DNA from: Bog-473 sp963726135
Lineage (GTDB): Bacteria; Actinomycetota; Acidimicrobiia; Acidimicrobiales; RAAP-2
Direction: 5' to 3'
Assembly: GCA_963726135.1 (NCBI GenBank)
Contig: CAVSBE010000003.1
Location: forward strand, 1-64,000
DNA: 64,000 bases
In this document: piece after piece, positions 41,024 through 50,737 of the stretch
How positions within the stretch are numbered: the stretch's first letter is position 1
How the letters are laid out: every line of letters starts with the position of its first letter
Position numbers and translations under genes: made by a program
The notes under the pieces: model-generated
The model's input: the letters and a program-made list of their open reading frames with translations, nothing else
Database searches by the model: none
Told to the model about the DNA's origin: nothing

Positions 41024-41296
41024 GTGGCACGCGCACGATCGACATTCGGGAAATTACAGCGTGACCAGGCCAAGAAGGATCGGGCGAAGGCGAAGATGGA
41101 CGACCGCCTCTCGCGCCGGGAGGACAAGGCAGCCTCAGGCGGGCAGACGACCAGCAGCCCCTCAGCCGACGAGATCGACCAGACCCAGTTGCTCGAGCAA
41201 TTCGCCGCCCTTCACGAGGACCTCGCAGAAGGCCGCATCTCCCTCGACGACTTCGAGGTACGCCAAGAGGAGCTGCGCGCCAAGCTCGTCGTCTGA
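41024..41296 (+). CDS. Small SHOCT-domain protein
   Basis: 90 residues. GTG start with AAGGAG upstream. A basic N-terminal half (ARSTFGKLQRDQAKKDRAKAK) is followed by a SHOCT-like helix pair (LLEQFAALHEDLAEGRISLDDFEVRQEEL). SHOCT domains are short oligomerisation modules often attached to other proteins. A free-standing one has no known activity. It converges on the MBL gene with 18 bases between stops. Confidence 0.75.
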   Translation: MARARSTFGKLQRDQAKKDRAKAKMDDRLSRREDKAASGGQTTSSPSADEIDQTQLLEQFAALHEDLAEGRISLDDFEVRQEELRAKLVV

Positions 41297-41314
41297 CGGA
41301 GCCGGGCCGGGCGC

Positions 41315-42331
41315 TCAGGCAGAGGCGGCGTCGCGTCCTTCGAGCCAGCGGCGGAAGCCCGCCGCGTTCGAATGGACGCCGTTCATGATGTCGAGCTTCT
41401 CCTTGTGGGCCGCGTCGATGTTGCCCAACAGCGGATCGAAGCGTGCGGCCAGCGCCTCGGCGATGTCTGTACCCTCTCGATAGGCCTTCTCCGCCGTCTC
41501 TGCCCACCGCCGCAACGTTTCCTCCGCCTCGGACAGGAGCTCGCCTGGGTGTTCGAGCAACCCGTAGTGGGCGAGCGCGATGCCAGAGGGCCGGCGAGCC
41601 GCGAACTTGGACAACGAGGCGAGCGCCTGGTCGAGGTCGAAGTCGGGAGGCGGCGTCGCCGGCCGCAGCACTCCGCCGTCCGGTAGCTTGACACCGACCG
41701 CGTCGCCGGCGAAGAGCACCCCGCTCAGCGAGTCGTGCAATCCCACGTGATGCTTGGCGTGACCCGGCGAGTCCACGGCGACGAGCGTGCGACCGGTCCC
41801 GACCTCAATTTCCTCTCCGTCGTCGAGCACGTGAAGTCTCTCGGACGGCGTCGGATCGATGCGTCCGTAGAGCGAGTCGAGGAGTGGGCCGTAGACGCGC
41901 GCGGCCGAGTCGATGAGTCGGGTGGGGTCGGCCAGGTGCCGGGCCCCCTTTTCATGCACATAGACAGTGGCCGATGGAAAGGCGCGGGCGACATCGCCGA
42001 CACCGCCCGCATGGTCGAGGTGGATGTGCGTGACCGCCACACCGGCCAACTCCGCCGGGCCGACTCCAATCTGACCCAACGCAGCCAGAAGCACCGGCAC
42101 CGACGTCTGGCTCCCGGTTTCGATCAGGACGGGAGCCGTCCCTTCGATGAGGTAGCCCGCCGTGACGCGCTCCCAGCCGCCCAGCATTGTGTCGATCTCG
42201 AGCACGCCGGCCGCGATCTGGCGCGGCGGCGGGATTGCGGGTATCGCGTCGCCACTCTCGGGGTCGTGCACGTGCAGACCGACGTCACTGTGGCGATGCT
42301 GGTGCCCTCCATGCCCGTGTCTTCCGCTCAC
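41315..42331 (-). CDS. MBL-fold metallohydrolase
   Basis: 338 residues. A His-rich leader (GRHGHGGHQHRHSD) precedes a metallo-beta-lactamase fold. The metal motif is THIHLDHAGG (H102, H104, D106, H107), with a further ligand in SPGHAKHH and a bridging Asp in FAGDAVG. The C-terminal region resembles the thioester or flavoprotein-type MBL branch, but no substrate can be assigned. GTG start overlaps the stop of the small GDH remnant (GTGA). The His-rich head could bind metal. Confidence 0.85.
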   Translation of the reverse strand: MSGRHGHGGHQHRHSDVGLHVHDPESGDAIPAIPPPRQIAAGVLEIDTMLGGWERVTAGYLIEGTAPVLIETGSQTSVPVLLAALGQIGVGPAELAGVAVTHIHLDHAGGVGDVARAFPSATVYVHEKGARHLADPTRLIDSAARVYGPLLDSLYGRIDPTPSERLHVLDDGEEIEVGTGRTLVAVDSPGHAKHHVGLHDSLSGVLFAGDAVGVKLPDGGVLRPATPPPDFDLDQALASLSKFAARRPSGIALAHYGLLEHPGELLSEAEETLRRWAETAEKAYREGTDIAEALAARFDPLLGNIDAAHKEKLDIMNGVHSNAAGFRRWLEGRDAASA

Positions 42332-42501
42332 AGGGCGTTGACCTCTACGACGAACTTGACGTCGTCGGGTTGCCGCTGCAGCGCCTGCTGCCCCACGGCG
42401 AGCGTCTCGACGAGCACGGGAGCGTCGGACTCGGGTGGCTCGGCGACGTCGGTGAGCGCGGCCGTATCCGCCTTGAGCGGGACGACGGTGAGTGCCCTCA
42501 T
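42328..42501 (-). pseudogene. Glucose 1-dehydrogenase collapsed to its two ends
   Basis: 57 codons. Residues 1-37 (MRALTVVPLKADTAALTDVA through PVLVETLAVG) match the start of zinc-dependent glucose 1-dehydrogenases of the MDR superfamily. Residues 38-57 (QQALQRQPDDVKFVVEVNAL) match the end of the same enzymes. About 300 internal residues, including the zinc and NADP sites, are missing, yet the frame is kept. It cannot be active as an enzyme. It lies 58 bases after the GH15 gene and is coupled to the MBL gene. A true deletion and an assembly collapse are both possible. Confidence 0.7.
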
Positions 42502-42559
42502 GAGACGATCATCCCATTCCTGATGCCGACCTCTCTGGTTCGGCGCGCCCGGTTCGCGT

Positions 42560-44470
42560 TCACCGTGACGCGCCCAGCCGGCGGCGTACGGCCATGCGGT
42601 TGAGGCGCTTGAATCGCTTGTCGCGGGCCGACTGGGTGATGCTCTCATCCATGATCAGTCGGGACCCGTCGTCGGCTGGCGCCAGTGGGTCGATCCCACT
42701 CAGCCGGAAGGCCGAATTGATCAAAGACACGTGGGAGAACGCCTGGGGGAAATTGCCCACGAGCCGGCCCGCGAGGGGGTCGTACTCCTCTGAGAGGAGG
42801 CCCAGGTCGTTGGTGCAGGCCAAGAGCCGTTCGAAGAGCTCCGTGGCCTCTTCCTCGCGTCCGATCATGTGCAGGCAGTCAACCAGCCAGAACGAACAGG
42901 CCATGAACGCGCCCTCCCGGCCGGTCAACCCGTCGACGGAGCCGTCCTCGTCGGTCTTGTACCGCAACACGAATCCGTGGTCGATGAGATCGCGCTGAAT
43001 CGCGTCGATCGTGCTCACGACGCGTGGATCGCTCGGTGGGAGGAACCCGACGAGTGGGATCATCAGGACGCTGGCGTCGAGCTTGTCAGAGCCGTAGTAC
43101 TGGGTAAAGGCGCCGATGTCCTGGTTGTACCCCTTCTCGCAAACCTCAGTGAAGATGTCGTGGCGCAGCGCCTGCCATTTCTTGAGCGGCCCCTTGAGTT
43201 CGGGCCATTCCTCGAGCGTGCGCACGGCGCGATCGACGGCGACCCACGCCATCACCTTGGAATGGGTGAAGTGCCGACGCGGCCCCCGCACCTCCCAGAT
43301 GCCGTCGTCGGGCTGGAGCCATCCCTTCTCCACGAAGTTGACCAACTGGTGCTGGAGCCCCCAGGCTGCTCGGCTGTGCACGCCCTCGGTGCGGGCAGAG
43401 GAATACAGCGCCGACATGACCTCGCCATAGACGTCGAGCTGGAACTGCTCCGATGCCGCGTTGCCGATGCGCACCGGAACCGAGCCCTCGTAGCCGGGAA
43501 GCCAGGCTGCCTCCCACTCGTCGAGCCGACGCTCACCCGCTGGCCCGTACATGATCTGCAGCTTGGAGACGTCGCCGGCGACGGCGCGCAACAGCCAATC
43601 CCGCCACGCCATGGCCTCCGAGAAGTACCCGCCCCGCATCAGCGACTCGAGGGTGAGCGTGGCGTCGCGGAGCCAGCAGTAACGGTAGTCCCAGTTCCGG
43701 TTGCCCCCGAGTGCCTCCGGTAGCGAGGTGGTGGCGGCGGCCACGATGCCACCGGTCGGCTGGTAGGTCAGTGCTTTGAGCGTGATGAGCGAGCGCACCA
43801 CCGCGTCGTGGTACGGCCCCACGTAGCAACACTGCGTGGCCCACTCGCTCCAGTACGCCTCAGTGAGGTGCACGGCGTAGTAGCTGTCCAACGGAGGCGG
43901 GGGCTCCTCGTGGGACGGGTGCCACACCAATGTGAAGGGGTAGCGCTGCTTTTCGGTGACGGTGAAGTCCGCCACTGTGCGCATGTCCTTGCCTTCGGTT
44001 TCCACGCGGTGCCACAGCGCGACCGAATCGGGGCCCGCGGTCAGGCGAGTCAGGCCGTCGCGTGAGGTGACCCACGGAACGACCTCGCCGTAGTCGAAGC
44101 GCACGACGAGCTCCATGCGCATGTCGACGGTGCCGCTGACGCCCTCGACCGACCGCACCAGGTGGGGGTGGTGTTCGTCCCTGATTGGCATGCAGTCGGT
44201 GACGCGCACCGTACCGGTGGCGGTGTCGAACTCGGTCTCGAGGACGAGCGTGTCGGGGCGGTACCAGCGTCGGGTGGCCAAGATCGCGCTCGGGCCACCC
44301 ACTGGTGCGATCCGCCAGAAGCCATGGGACTCGTGGCCCAGGAGCCGGGCGAAGCACGATCCAGAGTCGAAATGCGGGAGACACAACCAATCCACTGACC
44401 CGTCCAATCCGACCAGGGCGGCGGTTTGCAGATCGCCGATGACGGCGTAGTGCTCGATCGGCAGGCTCAT
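42560..44470 (-). CDS. GH15 family glycoside hydrolase (glucoamylase or trehalase type)
   Basis: 636 residues, no signal peptide. The N-terminal beta-domain (LPIEHYAVIGDLQTAALVGLDGSVDWLCLP) and the (alpha/alpha)6 barrel with NRNWDYRYCWLRDATLTL and EGAFMACSFWLVDCLHMIGR are typical of bacterial GH15 proteins. Several actinobacterial members, including mycobacterial ones, are trehalases. Others are glucoamylases. The product would be glucose, which fits the neighbouring glucose dehydrogenase remnant. Confidence 0.9.
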   Translation of the reverse strand: MSLPIEHYAVIGDLQTAALVGLDGSVDWLCLPHFDSGSCFARLLGHESHGFWRIAPVGGPSAILATRRWYRPDTLVLETEFDTATGTVRVTDCMPIRDEHHPHLVRSVEGVSGTVDMRMELVVRFDYGEVVPWVTSRDGLTRLTAGPDSVALWHRVETEGKDMRTVADFTVTEKQRYPFTLVWHPSHEEPPPPLDSYYAVHLTEAYWSEWATQCCYVGPYHDAVVRSLITLKALTYQPTGGIVAAATTSLPEALGGNRNWDYRYCWLRDATLTLESLMRGGYFSEAMAWRDWLLRAVAGDVSKLQIMYGPAGERRLDEWEAAWLPGYEGSVPVRIGNAASEQFQLDVYGEVMSALYSSARTEGVHSRAAWGLQHQLVNFVEKGWLQPDDGIWEVRGPRRHFTHSKVMAWVAVDRAVRTLEEWPELKGPLKKWQALRHDIFTEVCEKGYNQDIGAFTQYYGSDKLDASVLMIPLVGFLPPSDPRVVSTIDAIQRDLIDHGFVLRYKTDEDGSVDGLTGREGAFMACSFWLVDCLHMIGREEEATELFERLLACTNDLGLLSEEYDPLAGRLVGNFPQAFSHVSLINSAFRLSGIDPLAPADDGSRLIMDESITQSARDKRFKRLNRMAVRRRLGASR

Positions 44471-44488
44471 GGCCTCATTCTTGCCGGT

Positions 44489-45673
44489 TCAGCCTGTGAT
44501 GCACGGCCCTGTGCTGACCGCGGCGCGATGGTGGAGCGCCACCTGGACACGCGCCAGGACGCCCGGCGACGTGAGGGCGTAACCGACATTGGGGTAGACG
44601 GTGGAGCGGGAGAAGACCACGCCGATGACCTGGCCGCCCGGCCCCATTAGGGGGCCGCCCGAGTTGCCCGGCTCCACATTGGCCTGGAGGGCATAGACAC
44701 CCCGGGTGACCGTACCGTTGTTGTAGATGTCCTTCCCGATGGCCGTCACTTCTTCCGTCACACCCGCCGGATCGATGGTCAGACCCTGGTTTTCTGGGTA
44801 GCCGAGCAACGCGGCCGGCGTTCCCCGGGAGACGAGATTGGGGTCGATGGTGAGGGCGGGGCCAAGGGGCGCATCGGTGCGCAGGACCGCCAGATCGAAA
44901 GAGGGGTCGAAGAACACGGTCGTCGCGTTGTAGGCATTGTTGTCAACCACGAGTTGGGTGTTGCCGTTGCTCTCCCCCGCCACGACGTGGGCGTTGGTAG
45001 CCACCAGCCCCGGCCCCACGACGAAGCCAGAGCCTTCCTGCTCGTTGCTGCAGGCGGTACCGAGGATCTTGACCGTCGAGAACACGGCCGGATCCGACAA
45101 CGCGCGCGTTTCCGAATTCGTCGGCGTCGGGACCGACGGCGTCGACGGCGGCGTGAGCGTCGCGAAGACCTGGGGGAACCCCTGGTTGTTCAGGAACGTC
45201 TGGAGGTCGTTGAAGATGGACGGCGCCTGCGGTAGGACCCGGTCAATGGAGTGGAGGATGTCGGAACGGGCCACGGCGGCGTCGAGTGACGTGAAGCGGC
45301 TGTTGGGCGACGAGATCACGGCTGCCACCAGCCAGACAGAGAGCAGGACTGCCACGACGGCCACACCGACCCCGAGAACGGCGTCGACATGACCCAGATG
45401 GTGCCGGCGGACGGTGACGTTGCTCCAGGTGCCGAGAACGCGGCCGGTGGAGCCGAAGACACACGCCGTCGTCATGACCAGCGACACGACAAGGATGGCG
45501 CGGGTCGCGCTCTCGTGGCCGGTCTTGAGCAGCGGCACCCAGACCAGAATTCCGAGCAGAAACCCGAGGATGAAGCCTCCGAAAGTGAGGAGTTGAACCA
45601 GCGCGCCGAGCCGCAGTCCATGGACGGCCGCCAGCAGCATCAGGCCGATGATCAACAGATCCACCCAGTCCAC
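44489..45673 (-). CDS. MarP-like membrane serine protease
   Basis: 394 residues. Four N-terminal membrane segments of CvpA type (residues 5-120) are followed by an extracytoplasmic trypsin-like domain. The catalytic triad is visible: His229 (TNAHVVAG), Asp260 (SFDLAVLRT), Ser338 (GNSGGPL). Mycobacterial MarP has the same architecture and keeps cytoplasmic pH in acid by cleaving the RipA cell-wall hydrolase. Divergent from the BNR lipoprotein with a 63-base gap. Confidence 0.9.
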   Translation of the reverse strand: MDWVDLLIIGLMLLAAVHGLRLGALVQLLTFGGFILGFLLGILVWVPLLKTGHESATRAILVVSLVMTTACVFGSTGRVLGTWSNVTVRRHHLGHVDAVLGVGVAVVAVLLSVWLVAAVISSPNSRFTSLDAAVARSDILHSIDRVLPQAPSIFNDLQTFLNNQGFPQVFATLTPPSTPSVPTPTNSETRALSDPAVFSTVKILGTACSNEQEGSGFVVGPGLVATNAHVVAGESNGNTQLVVDNNAYNATTVFFDPSFDLAVLRTDAPLGPALTIDPNLVSRGTPAALLGYPENQGLTIDPAGVTEEVTAIGKDIYNNGTVTRGVYALQANVEPGNSGGPLMGPGGQVIGVVFSRSTVYPNVGYALTSPGVLARVQVALHHRAAVSTGPCITG

Positions 45674-45736
45674 CGCAGGGAGGGTACCGGGCGATGCGGC
45701 CGAAAAGATGCCCCCACCGCCTATTGTCGTCCCGCC

Positions 45737-46978
45737 GTGCCTCTCCGCTCAGTGCCTCGACACCGGCATGTCCGGCGACGCGGCAGCGGCCTGTCCTTCC
45801 TGCTCACTGCGGTGGCGGTTACCGGGTCGGGCTGCGCGCTGACCAATCATCCGGGCACACACCCAGTCCCGCATGTCCTCGGGGAGCCGAAAGGCACGCC
45901 CCTCGCGGTCGGGCAACCGGCTCCGGCTGGCACCGGCGAGCTCGGTGCGGTGTCTTGCGCCAACGCCCGGAGATGCTGGGCTGTCGGTGTGGCCGGACCC
46001 AATCTGGCCCCGGCCGCGGGGACGACTGTGATCGTGGCCACGACCAACGGCGGCGTGTCGTGGAAGGCTCAGCACGTGGCCGGCGGGAGCTCGCCCCAAC
46101 TCAGCGGGGTCTCCTGCCCCACACCGACCAGGTGCATGGCGGTCGGGTCGAACGGGGCATCACTGCCCGGCAGCGGTGTCGTCGTGACGACCACCAACGC
46201 CGGCTCGGCATGGGCGCCGGCGACACCGCCGAGCAACGCCCTCGCGGTGACCAGTGTCGTGTGCACCACCTCGTCTAGCTGCACGGCCATCGTCAGCGAC
46301 GGCACCCTGACGTGGTCAGCCTCCAGCGACGACTTCGGGAAGAGCTGGCAACAAGAGGGCGGGCTGCCCGCGTTCTTCCTCCCCGGCAACAGCCTCACGT
46401 GCGCGACCAGCGGGTCCTGCCTCATTGCCGGCTACGTCCCGACCAGCAACAGCCACGGAGAAGGCGCTGTCGCACTAAGCACTGACAACGGACATACATG
46501 GGCCCTGGCGACCGTTCCGGCCGGTGTGGGACTGCTGCAGAGCGCGACGTGTCTCACCGCGTCGGAATGTGTCGCGGCCGGGACGACGAACACGACCGTC
46601 AGCGACGTCGTTCCGGCAAAGGGTCAGCTGCTGCGCAGCACCGACGGAGGGCACACCTGGCAGCTATCGACTCGACCGGTGCCCGTCGACGACATCTTTG
46701 GCGTTTCCTGCCCGTCTGCCACACAGTGCGCGATGGTGGGGACCAAATGGATCGGCTTCCCGGCCGTCGCCACCGGGGCGGTGGCCGAAAGCCTCAACCG
46801 TGGTGTGACTTTCCGCGCCTCGCGGACGGCCTACACCCCCATCACGCTGACCGCGCTGTCCTGCCCGACGAGTTCGAGCTGCGTCGCAGTCGGCGGGGAC
46901 ACCGTGGCCCGCCTGACCCTCCTGGCTCCCAAACCGCCCCCCGTGGCGCCCCGATCGCACTTGTCACCGCGCGGTTAG
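45737..46978 (+). CDS. Secreted BNR-repeat protein, probable lipoprotein
   Basis: 413 residues from the GTG at 45737. A basic start and hydrophobic segment (LSFLLTAVAVTGSGC) suggest a lipoprotein signal, although the residue three before the Cys is atypical. The body has six or so repeats built on S-C-x(n)-C-x-A-V-G and T-x-N/D-G-G-x-x-W, the BNR/Ycf48-like propeller pattern. Paired cysteines in each blade suggest disulfides outside the cell. Function unknown. Confidence 0.8.
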   Translation: MPLRSVPRHRHVRRRGSGLSFLLTAVAVTGSGCALTNHPGTHPVPHVLGEPKGTPLAVGQPAPAGTGELGAVSCANARRCWAVGVAGPNLAPAAGTTVIVATTNGGVSWKAQHVAGGSSPQLSGVSCPTPTRCMAVGSNGASLPGSGVVVTTTNAGSAWAPATPPSNALAVTSVVCTTSSSCTAIVSDGTLTWSASSDDFGKSWQQEGGLPAFFLPGNSLTCATSGSCLIAGYVPTSNSHGEGAVALSTDNGHTWALATVPAGVGLLQSATCLTASECVAAGTTNTTVSDVVPAKGQLLRSTDGGHTWQLSTRPVPVDDIFGVSCPSATQCAMVGTKWIGFPAVATGAVAESLNRGVTFRASRTAYTPITLTALSCPTSSSCVAVGGDTVARLTLLAPKPPPVAPRSHLSPRG

Positions 46979-47147
46979 CGCACCTGGTCCGACGGCCGTA
47001 ACCAAACCGGCGGCTGACCGTCACAGGGAATGATCCCTCGTCAGGGGGGTCAAACCCCCGTAGACTGGGGGTGCAGGACAAAAGCAGTCAACGAAGCGTG
47101 CGGGGGGCCCGCCGGACTCCCGACGCCCGGAGCATGGAGGATCGTCA

Positions 47148-47776
47148 ATGCCGCAGACCTGCCCACAGTGTCAAAGCCAAGTCGCCGACGATGCCGGCAC
47201 CTGCCCAAGCTGCGGATCTTCGTTGAGCCTGGGCTCGACGGCGACCCAGGCCGCACCGGCCGTCGGCGCTCCGCACCGGCTCCCGCTCCCGCACCGGCGG
47301 CAGCGACGCCGGGCGCGGCCGCATCGAGCGGGTCCTCCACTCCGGCCTTCAAGTTCGACGTCGCCCGCTGGTCGATGGCCGACCGGATCTCCGGCGGGGC
47401 CACGATCGTGCTGTTCATCTCGCTGTTCTTGTCCTGGTACACCTACAGCATCGCGGGTTTCAACTTCACCGCAGACGGGCTGTGGCACGGCTGGATGTAC
47501 CTCTCATTGATCCTCTGCATCGCGATCGTGGCGTACCTCGTGCTGCGCGCCGGCTGGGACGAGCTTCCCATCGGCACCAAGATCCCACACCTCACAGCGA
47601 TGATGGCGGCGACCATCGTCAACCTTGTGCTGGTTGTTATCGCCTTCCTCGACAAGCCCGGGGGCTCGGGCGTTGGATGGGGATTTGGTGCGTTCGTTGG
47701 GCTCATAGCCGCGATCGCGGCAGCGGCGCCCTTCGCCATTCCCCAACTGCGCGCGCGGACGGGAGCGACGAACTAG
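47148..47776 (+). CDS. Zinc-ribbon membrane protein, one-base frameshift
   Basis: About 209 residues after correction. ATG has GGAGG 7 bases upstream. The start is a zinc ribbon (CPQC then CPSC), then a Pro/Ala linker, then four membrane segments (ATIVLFISLFLSWYTY, LILCIAIVAYLVL, IVNLVLVVIAFL, LIAAIAAAAPFAI). The linker frame breaks near 47272. Adding one G restores APAPAPAPAPAAATP. The gap before it (46979-47147) has a 6-bp hairpin at 47045-47059 and nothing else I recognise. Function unknown. Confidence 0.78.
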
Positions 47777-47781
47777 CTCGA

Positions 47782-49551
47782 TCAGCTGCGCATGGCGGCG
47801 AGCAGCAGCCCCGGGATCTTCGCAGCGGACGGCTCGGCCTCGAAGCCGACGAAACGGCGCATGACCTCATAGCCCGCCGGCGCCGTGGCGAACCAGGGCG
47901 GCTTGGGTCGCGAGCGGAACGGGCCGCGCACGACCGCCTTCTGGGGGCGGTCGAACATTGCGGCGTTCCCTACGACACCGGTACCCGACTGGATGTCGGT
48001 GCGGGGGTGGCCCGGGTAAGCGCCCCAGGTCGTTGAGCCCATGGCGAAGGACAGTCCGTGCCAAACGTTGACTCCGATGGAGCCGTAGCGCAGGTCCGCC
48101 ACGGCCCGCTCAACCGCATCGGCAACGTCGTGTTGCTTCATGGAGGAGGGGCTGACGATCAGAGTCGCCCCAAGCGTTCCCCACACGACATCGTTACAGA
48201 ACGCGGTGGCGACGTCGACGAAGGCCGCCTCGGATGGTGCCGTCAGTGCCGTCTCGGCTACTTCGCCGTAGAACGACTCGACGTTGAAGCAGATGTCGTC
48301 GGTGCGCCCGGGTGGCACACCTGGGATGAAGGTCCAGGGCAGTGCGTCGTCGGGTCCCGTGCCGAAGTCCTGGGCCTCCGGATGCGCACTCAGGAACGCG
48401 TTGCGCCGGTCGCGGGCGCCCGGGTAGTAGGCGCGGCGAGTGGTGATCCCCACGAGCGTCTGGGTCAGCGCGCCGAGGAAGGCGTCGCGTTGAGGCCACG
48501 CGGCGTGAGTGACGACGACGCGAGCCGAGATGCAATTGAAGCCCGCGTTGTTGACCAGCATGGTGGCGACATGCTCGGCCTGATAGCGCAGTTCGGCGAT
48601 CGACCACTTGCCCGGCACTACGATGACCGGTGACACGTTGCCCAGCTCTGCGGTGACCGGTTTGTCGAGGATCGGCTCATCGGCCGCCTTGCGCCGCGCT
48701 CCTTCGGGGCCGGTGCCGAACACAACGGCGTCATAGGTCTTGTCAGACCCCGTGATGTGAACCTCGTCGATGCGAGGCTGGCTGGTGAGGTACTGACCGA
48801 CCTCGGCACCGCCGTCGACGATGCGCAACACGTTCGCGTCGATGAGCGGCGCCAGGGCTCGGCTCCAATGCGGCACGAGGTAGTCGTTGACCGGGTTGGC
48901 CTTCATCACGACCACCTTGCCCTCCACGAAGAGCTTCGACAGCACGTCGCGGGGTCCGAGTGAGGCCACGTTCCCGGCGGCCAACACGAGCACCGTACCG
49001 GTGTGGGCGGTCGGATCCGCGTAGGCCGGGGCCTGACCTGCGACAAGCGACTCCCGGGAGACGCCGGGCTGCATCCAGACCTCGGCTGTCGTCTGGGGGA
49101 ACGTGATCCGATCGAACGCGCCGCCTGGGAAGACCTGCACCCGGAGCCGGCCGTCGGACGCCTCGCGCACCGGCCCGGCGAAGGAGGGTTTGCCGTCCTT
49201 GGCGATGTCACGCAAGGAGTCGCGGAACAGGCGCGCCATCCGCACGAATGTGCCGATGCCAGCGAAGAGCTCCTCCCCCGCCTCGGTGGTACCGGGCGAC
49301 AATCCCTTGGCTGCACACGCCGCTGCCAGCCAGTCCGCTTCCGCCGCCATCGTGCTGGCAATCACCTGTTCGAGGAGGTCGGCACGCGCCGCGGCGTCGG
49401 TCTTGGCCCACGAGGCGGCGTGATCGGCAACTTCGTGGACGATCGCATCGAGCGCGGCCGTATCGGCCGGAAGGGTCGCCTCCACCGTGGCCGCGTCCTT
49501 TCGGAGCGGGTCACCGGTCGGCGCCACAGCACCCCGGCTCGTGATGGTCAT
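47782..49551 (-). CDS. Aldehyde dehydrogenase family protein
   Basis: 589 residues, longer than the usual 480-500. ATG at 49551 has GGAGGG upstream. The NAD-binding part includes VLVLAAGNVASLGPRDVLSKL. The general-base region is TAELGNVSPVIVVPG and the catalytic Cys lies in NNAGFNCISARVVV. About 80 N-terminal residues precede the core. The sequence belongs to a divergent ALDH branch and I cannot name the aldehyde. It ends 5 bases from the convergent zinc-ribbon gene. Confidence 0.85.
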   Translation of the reverse strand: MTITSRGAVAPTGDPLRKDAATVEATLPADTAALDAIVHEVADHAASWAKTDAAARADLLEQVIASTMAAEADWLAAACAAKGLSPGTTEAGEELFAGIGTFVRMARLFRDSLRDIAKDGKPSFAGPVREASDGRLRVQVFPGGAFDRITFPQTTAEVWMQPGVSRESLVAGQAPAYADPTAHTGTVLVLAAGNVASLGPRDVLSKLFVEGKVVVMKANPVNDYLVPHWSRALAPLIDANVLRIVDGGAEVGQYLTSQPRIDEVHITGSDKTYDAVVFGTGPEGARRKAADEPILDKPVTAELGNVSPVIVVPGKWSIAELRYQAEHVATMLVNNAGFNCISARVVVTHAAWPQRDAFLGALTQTLVGITTRRAYYPGARDRRNAFLSAHPEAQDFGTGPDDALPWTFIPGVPPGRTDDICFNVESFYGEVAETALTAPSEAAFVDVATAFCNDVVWGTLGATLIVSPSSMKQHDVADAVERAVADLRYGSIGVNVWHGLSFAMGSTTWGAYPGHPRTDIQSGTGVVGNAAMFDRPQKAVVRGPFRSRPKPPWFATAPAGYEVMRRFVGFEAEPSAAKIPGLLLAAMRS

Positions 49552-49730
49552 GTCACCCTCCCGTCGGCGCAGCTCCATGCCACGCCCGGCCGGGTCGGGA
49601 CCGCAGATCCGGCCTGCCCAGCGTACCGAGGATGCGGGCGGCGTCCGCCGCCCCCGTGCGGCCGCGGCTTGACCTGGTCAACTCTTGCACACCAGGCCCG
49701 GGACGCCGGACGGTGCAGCCACCGACCGGA

Positions 49731-50660
49731 TCAGGAGACCTGCGGCAACACTTCCTTGGACAGCAGCTCGATGTGATCGAGGTCGTCGAGGTCGAGCACC
49801 TGGAGGTACATCGTCTGCGCGCCGATCTCGGCGAACGCGAGCAGTCGCGCCACCACCTCGTCCGGCGTGCCCGCCACGCCGTGCGCCCGTAGCTCGTCGG
49901 CGCTGCGGTCGATGTTTGCAGCGCGGCGCCGAACTTCCGCCTCGTCGGCACCACAGCACACGGTCTGGGCCGCCGAAAGCCGCAATGTCCCTGGGTCGCG
50001 GCCCCTGTCACGACAGGCAGCGCGCACCCGGTCGTACTGGGCATCTGTGTCGGCGACCGATGAGAAGGGGAGGTTGAACTCGGCCGCGAAGGTGGCGGCG
50101 AGGCGCGGTGTCCGACGGGCGCCACCACCACCCACGATGAGTGGCGGATGGGGCTGCTGGACGGGCTTGGGCAGCGCCGGGCTGTCCTTCACGTGATAGT
50201 GGCGCCCGTCGAAGCTGAAGGTCTCGCCGACAGGCGTGCCCCACAGCCCGGTCAAGATCGCGTACTGCTCCTCGAGGCGCTCGAAGCGCTCCCCCAATGG
50301 CGGGAACGGGAACCCGTAGGCGGTGTGTTCGGCGTCGTACCAACCGGCACCGAGCCCGAGCTCCACCCGTCCGCCACTCATGGCGTCAACCTGGGCCACC
50401 TGGACGGCGAGCAGCCCGGGGGGCCGGAAGGAGGCCGAGGTGACGAGGGTCCCGAGCCTGATTCGCTCCGTCTCCCGGGCGATGGCGCCCAGCGTGATCC
50501 ACGAGTCGGTCGGGCCGGGGAGGCCGTCACCGCCCATGGTGAGGAAATGGTCAGAGCGGAAGAAGGCGTCGAAGCCGGCCGCCTCGGCCGCTTGTGCCAT
50601 GCGAACCTGCTGCTCGTAGGTCGCGCCGAACTGGGGTTCCACGAAGATGCGCACCAACAT
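49731..50660 (-). CDS. LLM-class flavin-dependent oxidoreductase (F420 type likely)
   Basis: 309 residues from MLVRIFVEPQFGATYEQQVR. It has the luciferase-like barrel pattern: FDAFFRSDHFLTMGG, VAQVDAMSGGRVELGLGAGWYDAEHTAYGFPFP and a C-terminal AGTPDEVVARLLAFAEIGAQTMYLQV. In actinobacteria this branch mostly uses coenzyme F420. Substrate unknown. Divergent from another LLM gene with a 77-base gap, so they may share control. Confidence 0.87.
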   Translation of the reverse strand: MLVRIFVEPQFGATYEQQVRMAQAAEAAGFDAFFRSDHFLTMGGDGLPGPTDSWITLGAIARETERIRLGTLVTSASFRPPGLLAVQVAQVDAMSGGRVELGLGAGWYDAEHTAYGFPFPPLGERFERLEEQYAILTGLWGTPVGETFSFDGRHYHVKDSPALPKPVQQPHPPLIVGGGGARRTPRLAATFAAEFNLPFSSVADTDAQYDRVRAACRDRGRDPGTLRLSAAQTVCCGADEAEVRRRAANIDRSADELRAHGVAGTPDEVVARLLAFAEIGAQTMYLQVLDLDDLDHIELLSKEVLPQVS

Positions 50661-50737
50661 CGGGTCCAAGTTAACCCGTTCGGCCGTCGCGCTGTCCGGG
50701 CCCGCACGTCCGCTCCACGGCGCGGCAGACTGCACAA

